A stretch of 32,177 bases of DNA, taken from contig CALVWO010000015.1 in NCBI GenBank assembly GCA_944367465.1, forward strand, positions 1-32,177. Direction: 5' to 3'. Positions 23,880 to 30,324 of the stretch are shown piece by piece (within the stretch, counting starts at the first letter, position 1; the number at the start of each line of letters is the position of its first letter). Both the position numbers and the translations under genes were made by a program. Source of the stretch: an uncultured Clostridia bacterium (GTDB taxonomy: Bacteria; Bacillota; Clostridia; Christensenellales; Borkfalkiaceae). Below the pieces are notes generated by a model. It had not been told where the DNA came from, ran no database searches, and saw only the letters and a list, made by a program, of their open reading frames with translations.

Positions 23880-25214
23880 ATGAGGTGGAAGATGGCGGGA
23901 TCGTCGTCAACAAACGTCGTCATGCTCATGGCGTTTACTAAGGCAAGCCCGCCGTCGGGCATGAAGGGCGAAAAGCGGCTGGCGTACATGGAGGAGCGGG
24001 CATGGTTCTCGGGCGACCATATCGACTACGCGGGGCGCATGGGCAAGTATGCGGATAAGGCGGAACCGCACGACGAGCAGTTCGCGCAGCTCCCGACCTA
24101 CGGCAACTTCATGGACTACGTCTCGCGGCAGGGAACGTTCGCGGGCAAGGGCGAAGCGGGCGGGCATGCGCCGTCCGGCACGGGCGTGTTCGGGCGGCAC
24201 GGCGCGATCGAGGGCAAGGCGCTTGAAAACTTGCGCGCCGAGCTGAAAAAGACGAAGAGCATCATCTGGCACGGCGTGATCTCGCCGCGTAAAGAGGTGG
24301 GGGATAAATTGCTCGCGGATAAGGCTGCCGCGATGGAGTTTATGAACGCCAACTTCGACAGGTTCCTGAACATGACCCACCTCAAAGCCAAGAACGTGGA
24401 GTGGTACGCGGGCTGGCACGACGACAGCACGAGCGGGATCAAACATATCCAATTCGCGTTTTGGGAAAAAGCGCCGCACCCGAACGCCAAAGGCGGCAAG
24501 TCGTATACCCGCGTCGGGAGTATCCGAAAACAGGCGCTTGCGGACGGGCTGGAACTGTTCGAGGAGTACTTCTCGGGACATCAGCACGACGTACATATCG
24601 TCCGCGATAATCTGAGCAAGTACCTGAAACAGGCGTCGCCGAAAGAGGTCAAGCGCGAGATAGCAAACGATCTGATCGCGCTTGCGAAAGTCCTGCCGAA
24701 GGTGCGCGGGCGCGCGGGATACAATCATCCCGATTACGCGCCGTACCGCAAACAGATCGACGCGATCGCGCTGAAAATGGTGCGCGACGTGCCCGCGGTC
24801 AGGATGCGGTATCAGGCGGTCATGACGCGGGTCGCGGAGCGTGAGGCGCGGTACAGGGCGGTCGCGGCGGGCATGACGAATATGCAGCCGTCAGAGGGCA
24901 GAATGGACGAGCTGCGGGCGGATATTCAGGCGCGGCTCGGGAATTCGGTCATCGGTATGGCACGGCGGTTCGCCTACGACGAAAAGACCGTCGAGTGGGC
25001 GAAGTACCGCGAGGAGCAGGACTACCTGCGGCAGAATCAGCTCAAACGCCGCGCCAAACAGCAGCAGGAGCGCGAGCGCAAACGCAATTTCAAGCGGATC
25101 GCGCGGATGTTCGACGCGTGGTATTCGTCTGAAGGACAAGAGGTTTTGGAGTACTACGAGGAGATTGAGAACATACAGACGTCCCGGAAGGACAGAAGTG
25201 TTGTCAAACAATAA
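23880..25214 (+). CDS. MOBP-type relaxase (MobP3-like)
   Basis: The 444-residue protein would nick oriT and stay bound to the 5' end during transfer. The relaxase core is recognisable around residues 122-200: IIWHGVISPRKE, a central helix, and the metal-binding segment WHDDSTSGIKHIQFAFWEK with His180 and His189. The usual third histidine of the HxH pair appears as Gln191. An N-terminal extension of about 110 residues and a basic, helical C-terminus (KRRAKQQQERERKRNFKRIA) follow the pattern of Gram-positive MobP relaxases. The start is uncertain: ATG at 23880 or ATG at 23892, the latter closer to a GAGGTGG site. It lies directly after the accessory protein and the GC-rich palindromes. Confidence 0.8.
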   Translation: MRWKMAGSSSTNVVMLMAFTKASPPSGMKGEKRLAYMEERAWFSGDHIDYAGRMGKYADKAEPHDEQFAQLPTYGNFMDYVSRQGTFAGKGEAGGHAPSGTGVFGRHGAIEGKALENLRAELKKTKSIIWHGVISPRKEVGDKLLADKAAAMEFMNANFDRFLNMTHLKAKNVEWYAGWHDDSTSGIKHIQFAFWEKAPHPNAKGGKSYTRVGSIRKQALADGLELFEEYFSGHQHDVHIVRDNLSKYLKQASPKEVKREIANDLIALAKVLPKVRGRAGYNHPDYAPYRKQIDAIALKMVRDVPAVRMRYQAVMTRVAEREARYRAVAAGMTNMQPSEGRMDELRADIQARLGNSVIGMARRFAYDEKTVEWAKYREEQDYLRQNQLKRRAKQQQERERKRNFKRIARMFDAWYSSEGQEVLEYYEEIENIQTSRKDRSVVKQ

Positions 25215-25229
25215 TCAAAGGAGCAGATC

Positions 25230-26429
25230 ATGGGATATTGTGAGGTTTTGGTGCCCTTGACAGGCACGCCAAAAGAGCGAAATAAACAATTGCGAAAATT
25301 GCAGCAGCAGGTTTCGAGGACCCCGAATGTCGAAGTATTCGATACGTTGCTTTTTGCAAAACGTGATATGGAGATCCGCCGATCGTTCTTCGGGATAGAA
25401 GCGGTAAGCCATTTTATAAAAGCCGGAGATACCTTTGCAGTCATTGGCGGCGACAGATTTGATATAAAGATGCTTGGCGAAAGAGTACAATATGAATTTG
25501 AAAATTTTTATAACCCGTTTTTGAAGGGTTTGATCAATGAAAACGGTAAATTTTTGCCCGTAAAATCAGGAGAATGGCTCGAAGGCGATCAATGTATATT
25601 ATTTTGCATGAGCCGCATGGATGATGGAAAATATATGTTTCCCGCCAAGAGTATTCCAAAGCCACTGACGGCGAATGCCGTGGTGAATATAAAAGAAGGA
25701 GGTTCATCGAGGATGAACAACGAAGTAACGTTGCAGGGCAAGCTCGTGGACGAGGTGGAGTTAGAGACCTCGAAAAACGGGAAGCATTTTGCCCGCGGCA
25801 AGCTCGCGATCGAACAGGCGCACGGGGAAGAGGTGAAAACGCACACCTATCCGTTCACCGTGTTCGGCGCGGTTGCCGAACAGCTCGCCGATTACAAGGC
25901 GGGCGCACAGTTGGAGATCGCGGGGCAGCTCAATCGCGACGACTACACGAACGCGGACGGCGAGCGGCGCACGTCGTTCTCGGTCGTCGGGCGGGAAGTC
26001 AAGCGCCCGCAGGAGGTCGGGTCGAAGAACGCGGTCAAACTCTCGGGGTTTGTGCAGTCGCAGGCGGAGGACGGGTCGCTCGAACTTAAAACGTCGCAGG
26101 ACGGAAAGACGCAGTTCGTCAATTTCGGGCTTGCGGTCAAGCGCGACAGTTTCCACCGCGAGGGCGAGCCGAAGCCCAAGGCGCAGTACGATACGTTCTA
26201 CCTTACGGCGTTCGGCGAGGCGGCGAAGCAGATCGTATCGGGCTATCACAAGGGCGATCTTGCCGAGTTCCACGGCAGCCTGAATATGGGCAGGAGCGGC
26301 ATTTCCCCGATCGCCGCGTCGGGAAAGATGATCCGCGAGGCGTCCGTCGTGCAGGATGCGCAGGCAGACCGCGCGGCGGAGAACGAGAACGTGCAGTCCG
26401 CGAAGTCTGACCGCGTACATACCAACTGA
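25230..26429 (+). CDS. Fusion: unknown AT-rich N-terminus plus duplicated OB-fold (SSB-like) protein
   Basis: The 399-residue frame has two distinct halves. Residues 1-161 are AT-richer and of unknown family (MGYCEVLVPLTGTPKERNKQ; FFGIEAVSHFIKAGDTFAVI). Residues 162-399 match single-stranded-DNA-binding OB folds, apparently two in tandem: NEVTLQGKLVDEVELETSKN to SFSVVGREVKR, then NAVKLSGFVQSQAEDGSLEL to FHGSLNMGRSG. The second half begins at an in-frame ATG (25713) with its own AAGGAGG site, so a separate 238-residue SSB-like protein is probably also made. The full frame has AAAGGAG before its ATG. SSB-like proteins would coat the transferred strand. The junction looks like a lost stop codon between two genes. 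Confidence 0.75.
   Translation: MGYCEVLVPLTGTPKERNKQLRKLQQQVSRTPNVEVFDTLLFAKRDMEIRRSFFGIEAVSHFIKAGDTFAVIGGDRFDIKMLGERVQYEFENFYNPFLKGLINENGKFLPVKSGEWLEGDQCILFCMSRMDDGKYMFPAKSIPKPLTANAVVNIKEGGSSRMNNEVTLQGKLVDEVELETSKNGKHFARGKLAIEQAHGEEVKTHTYPFTVFGAVAEQLADYKAGAQLEIAGQLNRDDYTNADGERRTSFSVVGREVKRPQEVGSKNAVKLSGFVQSQAEDGSLELKTSQDGKTQFVNFGLAVKRDSFHREGEPKPKAQYDTFYLTAFGEAAKQIVSGYHKGDLAEFHGSLNMGRSGISPIAASGKMIREASVVQDAQADRAAENENVQSAKSDRVHTN
25696..25702 (+). promoter_or_regulatory. Internal ribosome binding site for the SSB-like part
   Basis: AAGGAGG lies ten bases before the in-frame ATG at 25713, inside the longer frame starting at 25230. The composition changes from AT-rich to GC-rich at this point, supporting internal initiation of a separate SSB-like protein. 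Confidence 0.6.
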
Positions 26430-26452
26430 TCAATTTATAAGGAGAATATGTT

Positions 26453-26749
26453 ATGAATACCTACGAATCTTTCATCAACGCGGGCGTAAAGCCGCTTTAT
26501 GACTTCCTCAACGCGGTGCTGCCCGCGCTCATCGGCGTGGGGTGCGTGATCTGCCTGTTTTTGGGCATCATCAAGCTCATTCAGGCGGCAAAGGCGGAGG
26601 ACGACGGCGAAGCCGTGAAAAAGCGCCGCGCGGCGATCGTGTGTTTTGGAACGATGCTCGCGTTCGTCGTCATCGTCGCAGTTTACGTCGCGCTCCGCGA
26701 GCCGCTGCTTGAAATGATCGCAAGCAACCTCGAATCGCTGACGGACTGA
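26453..26749 (+). CDS. Small two-helix membrane protein, pilin-like (VirB2/TrbC-like)
   Basis: The 98-residue protein has two hydrophobic helices, at about 20-42 (AVLPALIGVGCVICLFLGII) and 62-84 (AAIVCFGTMLAFVVIVAVYV), joined by a charged loop (QAAKAEDDGEAVKKRR). Its size, topology and position between the relaxase/SSB genes and the VirB6-like gene match the small TrbC/VirB2 or Maff2-type proteins of Gram-positive type IV systems. The ATG follows AAGGAGAATATGTT. Its stop overlaps the next start by one base, so the two are coupled. The pilin assignment rests on topology and context. Confidence 0.7.
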   Translation: MNTYESFINAGVKPLYDFLNAVLPALIGVGCVICLFLGIIKLIQAAKAEDDGEAVKKRRAAIVCFGTMLAFVVIVAVYVALREPLLEMIASNLESLTD

Positions 26750-27267
26750 TGAAGAAGCGGCTTTCGTTCACTTCGCGGCTGACGCTGGCGGTCGCTCTCG
26801 GCGGGATCTGCGCGGCGCTGCTTGTTATCTTGGCGCTGTGCGGGGGAGCGTCCGCCTCCGTGCGCGAGGCGGAGGAGCGCAGCAACCGTACGGCGGAAGC
26901 GTTTCAGTTGGAGTATGGGCGTATTTATACGGGGAACACGCTGGACATCGCCGCCGTAAACGGCGACGGCGTGAGCGATCCCGTGAGCGCGTTCATCCTG
27001 ATCGCAAAGCGCACCGTGCACGTCACGAGCCTGACCGTCGTCACGGACAAACTCACGGCGGACGCGGAGCTGACGGTCACGGCGGACAGTCCCGCGGACG
27101 AAGAGGGCGAAAAACCGGATATTCCGCTGAATACGACGCTGACGGCGCAGGCGGGGGATACGGGGTTCTCTTCGGAGATCTCCGCAGACATTCCCGCGGG
27201 GAGCTGGCTCATCGTCACGTTTTCGCGGGAGCTGCCGGTGCAGGCGATCTTTGCAAATTATTCTTAA
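26749..27267 (+). CDS. Small secreted or membrane-anchored protein
   Basis: The 172-residue protein begins with a basic stretch (MKKRLSFTSR) and one hydrophobic helix (LTLAVALGGICAALLVILAL) ending near GASAS. This may be a signal peptide or an uncleaved anchor. The remaining part is beta-rich and acidic (VHVTSLTVVTDKLTADAELT; SWLIVTFSRELPVQAIF) and would lie outside the cell. No family is recognised. It is coupled to the pilin-like gene (TGATG) and followed closely by an ssb gene, so it is probably a component or accessory of the transfer apparatus. Confidence 0.65.
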   Translation: MKKRLSFTSRLTLAVALGGICAALLVILALCGGASASVREAEERSNRTAEAFQLEYGRIYTGNTLDIAAVNGDGVSDPVSAFILIAKRTVHVTSLTVVTDKLTADAELTVTADSPADEEGEKPDIPLNTTLTAQAGDTGFSSEISADIPAGSWLIVTFSRELPVQAIFANYS

Positions 27268-27283
27268 AAAGGAGTACAACATT

Positions 27284-27628
27284 ATGAACAAGTTTTTGGT
27301 CATCGGAAATTTAACACATGACCCCGAGTTGACGAAAAAAGGAGAGACATCCTATTGTAAATTCTCGGTCGCGGTCAACCGCCCGACGGCGGGCGCGGAC
27401 GGCGAGCGGAAAACGGACTTTTTCGACTTCACCGCTTTCCGCGGGCTTGGCGAGACGGTGGCGAAGTACTGCAAAAAGGGCAATAAAGTCTGCGTGGAGG
27501 CGCGGGTCGAGACGAACAACTACGAGGACGCGCAGGGGAATAAGCGGTACGGCTATAACTTCGTCGCGTCGGAAGTGGAGTTTCTCACGCCGAAGGGGAG
27601 AGATGAACAGGAAAGCGCCGCCGAGTAA
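27284..27628 (+). CDS. ssb: Single-stranded DNA-binding protein
   Basis: The 114-residue protein is a canonical bacterial SSB OB fold: MNKFLVIGNLTHDPEL, then CKFSVAVNRP, TDFFDFTAFRGLGETVAKYC, KKGNKVCVEARVETNNYEDA and YNFVASEVEFL. It is short and lacks the acidic DDDIPF-type tail, as many mobile-element SSBs do. The ATG at 27284 has AAAAAGGAG upstream; a longer reading overlapping the preceding gene has no such site. It would protect the single strand during rolling-circle replication and establishment. With the duplicated OB-fold protein nearby, the element encodes at least three OB folds. Confidence 0.9.
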   Translation: MNKFLVIGNLTHDPELTKKGETSYCKFSVAVNRPTAGADGERKTDFFDFTAFRGLGETVAKYCKKGNKVCVEARVETNNYEDAQGNKRYGYNFVASEVEFLTPKGRDEQESAAE

Positions 27629-27649
27629 CGGCGGCGCGGGGAGAAGGGT

Positions 27650-29524
27650 ATGTTAGGGTTGGATACGCTGTTCCATAAACTGCTGTTCGGGATCATCGCG
27701 ACGGTGGCGAACATCGTAGACGTGATCATCGATTTCATCCGCATGATCTTGGGGCTTTCGCCGCTCGAAGGGACGGACGGCGTGGAGAATATCCTCGAAG
27801 ACAACTTATGGACGGAAGTGGTGTTGCAGGCGTTCGGGGTCGTCATCGCGATCTCCGTCACGCTCATCTTCGTGTTCGCGCTCATCCGCCTCATCCGCGC
27901 GCAGATGGCGGAAAAGGATGAGGGCGGGCATTGGAAAGCGGCGCGGGGGATCGTGGAATCCATCGCCATGATGTTCGTCATCCCGCTCTTCGCGGGGGTG
28001 ATCATCCTCGCCACGTCCGTCACGGCGCAGGCGATCGACACTGCCACGCGCGATTCGCAGGGTGCGGATATTGGCTACTCCACCGAGGTCGTGTTCTCTA
28101 CCGTGGACGAATCCATGCTGACAATGACAGGGCATTCATGGCATGACGGAGAGAATCATTTTCAAATTTACGACGGGTACGGCAATCAAATCACGGGCAT
28201 GAACGCGGTCAAGCTCGTCTACGGCGGCTGGGAGAATGGCGTAAACGCGGAGGACAAGTACTACGCGGACGCGCAGCTCTCCGTCGTGCTCGAACCGCCG
28301 CTTGCTGGGCAGAGCGATTTCAGCCGCCTCACGGCGCTCGTGAGCGAGGACGCGTATTTCGATACGTTCATTTTGCCCATGCTCGGCGGGTTCGTCATGT
28401 TGTGCGCGCTCGCCATGGCGGGGATCACCATCACGCAGCGTATCTTCTCCGTCATCTTCCTGTTCATCATCGCGCCTATCCCCGCGTCCGTGCGCCCGTT
28501 GGACGACGGCGCGCGGTACAAGAAGTGGTCTGAGATCTTCCTCGGCAAGGTGCTGGGCGGGTACGGCATCATCTTCGCGCTCAACGTGTTTTTCTCTTTG
28601 TGTCCTTTCATCGTCTCGCAGACGTTCTTTTACAACGCGTTCGCCAACGGCGTGGCAAAGCTCATCGTCTATATCGCGGGCGTGGTGTTCGCCACGGGCG
28701 CGAACGTGCTCATCGGACAGCTCATCGGCGCGGACGCGGGCACGGCGGAACGCGATCAGGCGTCGCAGAACTTCCGCTCCGCTATGTCGGGCGCGTATTG
28801 GACGGGCTCCGCGATCCGCGGCGCGCGGCGCATGGCGGGTTACCCGTTCGGACGCGGGAAGAGCGCAAAGAAAAATCCTTCGCTTGCAGGCGGGGGAGGC
28901 GGCGACGGCTTAGGCGGTGGCGGGGAGAAAGCCCCGCTCGGCGCAAAGAGTGGCGGCACGCCGTCTGCGGGCGGAGAAGACGCGGGCGGTGGCGGCGAAA
29001 GCGCCGCGCTCGCCAAGGCAGGAAGCCCTGCGCCCGATGTGGGCGGCAGCGGCGGACAGTCCGTCTCCTCGCGGATCGGCGAGGCGATGAGCAGCCGCGG
29101 CAGTCAGTTCGCGTCAAGGCTCGGCGGCATGCGCGTCACGCGCGCAGCCGTGGGAACGGCGGTCGCCGCGGCGGGCGTGGCGGTCGGCGGGTTCTTCGCA
29201 GGGCGCGCCGCGTGGAGCAATACATTCGGGCGGAACACGCTCGGCGGGCTGAAATACCGTTCGCGCCATCTGGACGCGCGTCTGCAAAAAAGTTCCGCCG
29301 CGGCGCGCGCGTCTGCCGAACGGTACCGGAACGCCTCCGAGGCAGACCGCGTAAAGATGCGTCCGAAACTGCAAAAACAGCTTACAAAGCGCTCAAAGCT
29401 TAAAAACAAGCTCAACAAGGTCAACGCCTCGCTCGGCGCAAAGCAGTCTCAGCGCGACCTCAAAGTCTTGCAGCGGCACGAAAAGCAGGCGCAGGCGCGC
29501 CGCGCGGCGGCAAAAAAGAAATAG
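27650..29524 (+). CDS. VirB6/TrbL-like channel protein
   Basis: The 624-residue protein has an N-terminal membrane part with about six helices, for example at residues 62-83 (VVIAISVTLIFVFALI), 103-125, 242-262 (MLGGFVMLCALAMAGITITQ), 265-280, 300-325 and 335-355. A long Gly/Ala-rich, then basic coiled-coil tail (about 400-624) follows. This is the organisation of the TrbL/VirB6 family, the polytopic inner part of the type IV channel. A soluble insertion at about 135-235 would be extracellular. The ATG is preceded by GGGGAGAAGG. A further helix near 505 (AVGTAVAAAGVAVGGFFAG) could be membrane-inserted. It is the last gene of the plus-strand train before the oppositely oriented lipoprotein gene. 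Confidence 0.85.
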   Translation: MLGLDTLFHKLLFGIIATVANIVDVIIDFIRMILGLSPLEGTDGVENILEDNLWTEVVLQAFGVVIAISVTLIFVFALIRLIRAQMAEKDEGGHWKAARGIVESIAMMFVIPLFAGVIILATSVTAQAIDTATRDSQGADIGYSTEVVFSTVDESMLTMTGHSWHDGENHFQIYDGYGNQITGMNAVKLVYGGWENGVNAEDKYYADAQLSVVLEPPLAGQSDFSRLTALVSEDAYFDTFILPMLGGFVMLCALAMAGITITQRIFSVIFLFIIAPIPASVRPLDDGARYKKWSEIFLGKVLGGYGIIFALNVFFSLCPFIVSQTFFYNAFANGVAKLIVYIAGVVFATGANVLIGQLIGADAGTAERDQASQNFRSAMSGAYWTGSAIRGARRMAGYPFGRGKSAKKNPSLAGGGGGDGLGGGGEKAPLGAKSGGTPSAGGEDAGGGGESAALAKAGSPAPDVGGSGGQSVSSRIGEAMSSRGSQFASRLGGMRVTRAAVGTAVAAAGVAVGGFFAGRAAWSNTFGRNTLGGLKYRSRHLDARLQKSSAAARASAERYRNASEADRVKMRPKLQKQLTKRSKLKNKLNKVNASLGAKQSQRDLKVLQRHEKQAQARRAAAKKK

Positions 29525-29559
29525 GGCAGCGAAAAGGGCGCCGCCCTTCGGCAGTGCCC
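29524..29559. terminator. Nested hairpin between converging genes
   Basis: GGGCA (29524-29528) pairs with TGCCC (29555-29559). Inside, AAGGGC (29534-29539) pairs with GCCCTT (29543-29548) around a 3-base loop. It lies between the VirB6-like stop and the lipoprotein stop, where a bidirectional terminator would be useful. There is no T run, so termination is only likely. Confidence 0.45.
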
Positions 29560-29572
29560 TCAACTCCCTTGC

Positions 29573-30112
29573 TTATGCGGGATAGAATTCGATTTTCAGA
29601 TTACGGACGACAAAACTCGGATTGTTTTTCGGCAGCTTTGCGATAAATAATCCTTCACCCGCTTTCCAAGTTCCGCTCGGGATCGAGGCGTAGTTTGAGG
29701 AAGCGTTCGCGGAAGACGCGGGAGTCATCACAAAGTCAAAGGTGATCTCGCCGTTGCGGGGGAACGTCTGATTGTTTTCAAACACGTCCGTGGTGATGTC
29801 GGTCGGAAAATCTATCCGCAAGTCGTCTCCGAATCCGTCTTTATACCAATCCCAATTGTAGTACGCCGTGCCCGTGATTTTCGTGACGACAACGTCCTTA
29901 GTGGGGACAATCGAAGTGCCGCCCGTTCTATCGGTAGGGACGTCCGAACTCATCATCTTCTGTAAGTTCTCGGTGCCGCCTCCAAAGTCCTCGAAGTAGT
30001 CCAAGATATTGTATTCCGCGTTGGGGTCGGGCTTGTCGCCGCAGGCGGTAAAGGGCACAAGGAACGTGCAAAGCAGCATTACAGAAAGCAAGATTTTCAG
30101 AACTTTTTTCAT
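29573..30112 (-). CDS. Predicted lipoprotein, candidate surface exclusion factor
   Basis: The 179-residue protein has a lipoprotein signal peptide: MKKVLKILLSVMLLCTFLVP followed by the lipobox FTAC, giving Cys24 as the lipid anchor. The mature part has no recognised family. It is acidic at first, then beta-rich (VVVTKITGTAYYNWDWYKDG; GEITFDFVMTPASS; FVVRNLKIEFYPA). It is the only gene on the minus strand within the transfer region and has its own strong promoter, so it is probably expressed while the transfer train is silent. Constitutive lipoproteins in conjugative elements often block redundant transfer (for example YddJ of ICEBs1), which suggests exclusion. A TAGGAG ribosome binding site precedes the ATG. 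Confidence 0.8.
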   Translation of the reverse strand: MKKVLKILLSVMLLCTFLVPFTACGDKPDPNAEYNILDYFEDFGGGTENLQKMMSSDVPTDRTGGTSIVPTKDVVVTKITGTAYYNWDWYKDGFGDDLRIDFPTDITTDVFENNQTFPRNGEITFDFVMTPASSANASSNYASIPSGTWKAGEGLFIAKLPKNNPSFVVRNLKIEFYPA

Positions 30113-30139
30113 GGTTTTCTCCTACATTTTGTCAAGTAT

Positions 30140-30168
30140 ATTATAGCACAAACGGGAGGAAATTGCAA
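30140..30168 (-). promoter_or_regulatory. Promoter of the lipoprotein gene
   Basis: On the minus strand, TTGCAA (30168-30163) is followed after exactly 17 bases by TATAAT (30145-30140), with a TG extension making TGCTATAAT. It is located 28 bases upstream of the start codon. The remainder of the gap to 30324 is AT-rich and holds no further gene; I see only the AAAAAAGGAG ribosome binding site of the VirB4 gene. Confidence 0.8.
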
Positions 30169-30324
30169 GGGAAAACCCTCAAATTTCATCGGAAAGAAGG
30201 AAGCCTACGATATTATTACAAATAAAACTTGCAAAGTCAATCGTTTTATTTAATGCGGAAATATAAAAATCTGATTTTCAAAGTAAATTTATAGTCTGAA
30301 AACATAAAAAAGGAGAAAAACGCC

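Noticed and set aside
23640..23989. Minus-strand frames around the relaxase start
   Set aside because: No ribosome binding site or known domain; they are opposite to the relaxase and accessory genes.
30130..30145. TTGACA on the minus strand near 30130 as a -35 box
   Set aside because: It lies downstream of the TATAAT in the direction of transcription, so the order is wrong. TTGCAA at 30163-30168 has the right spacing.
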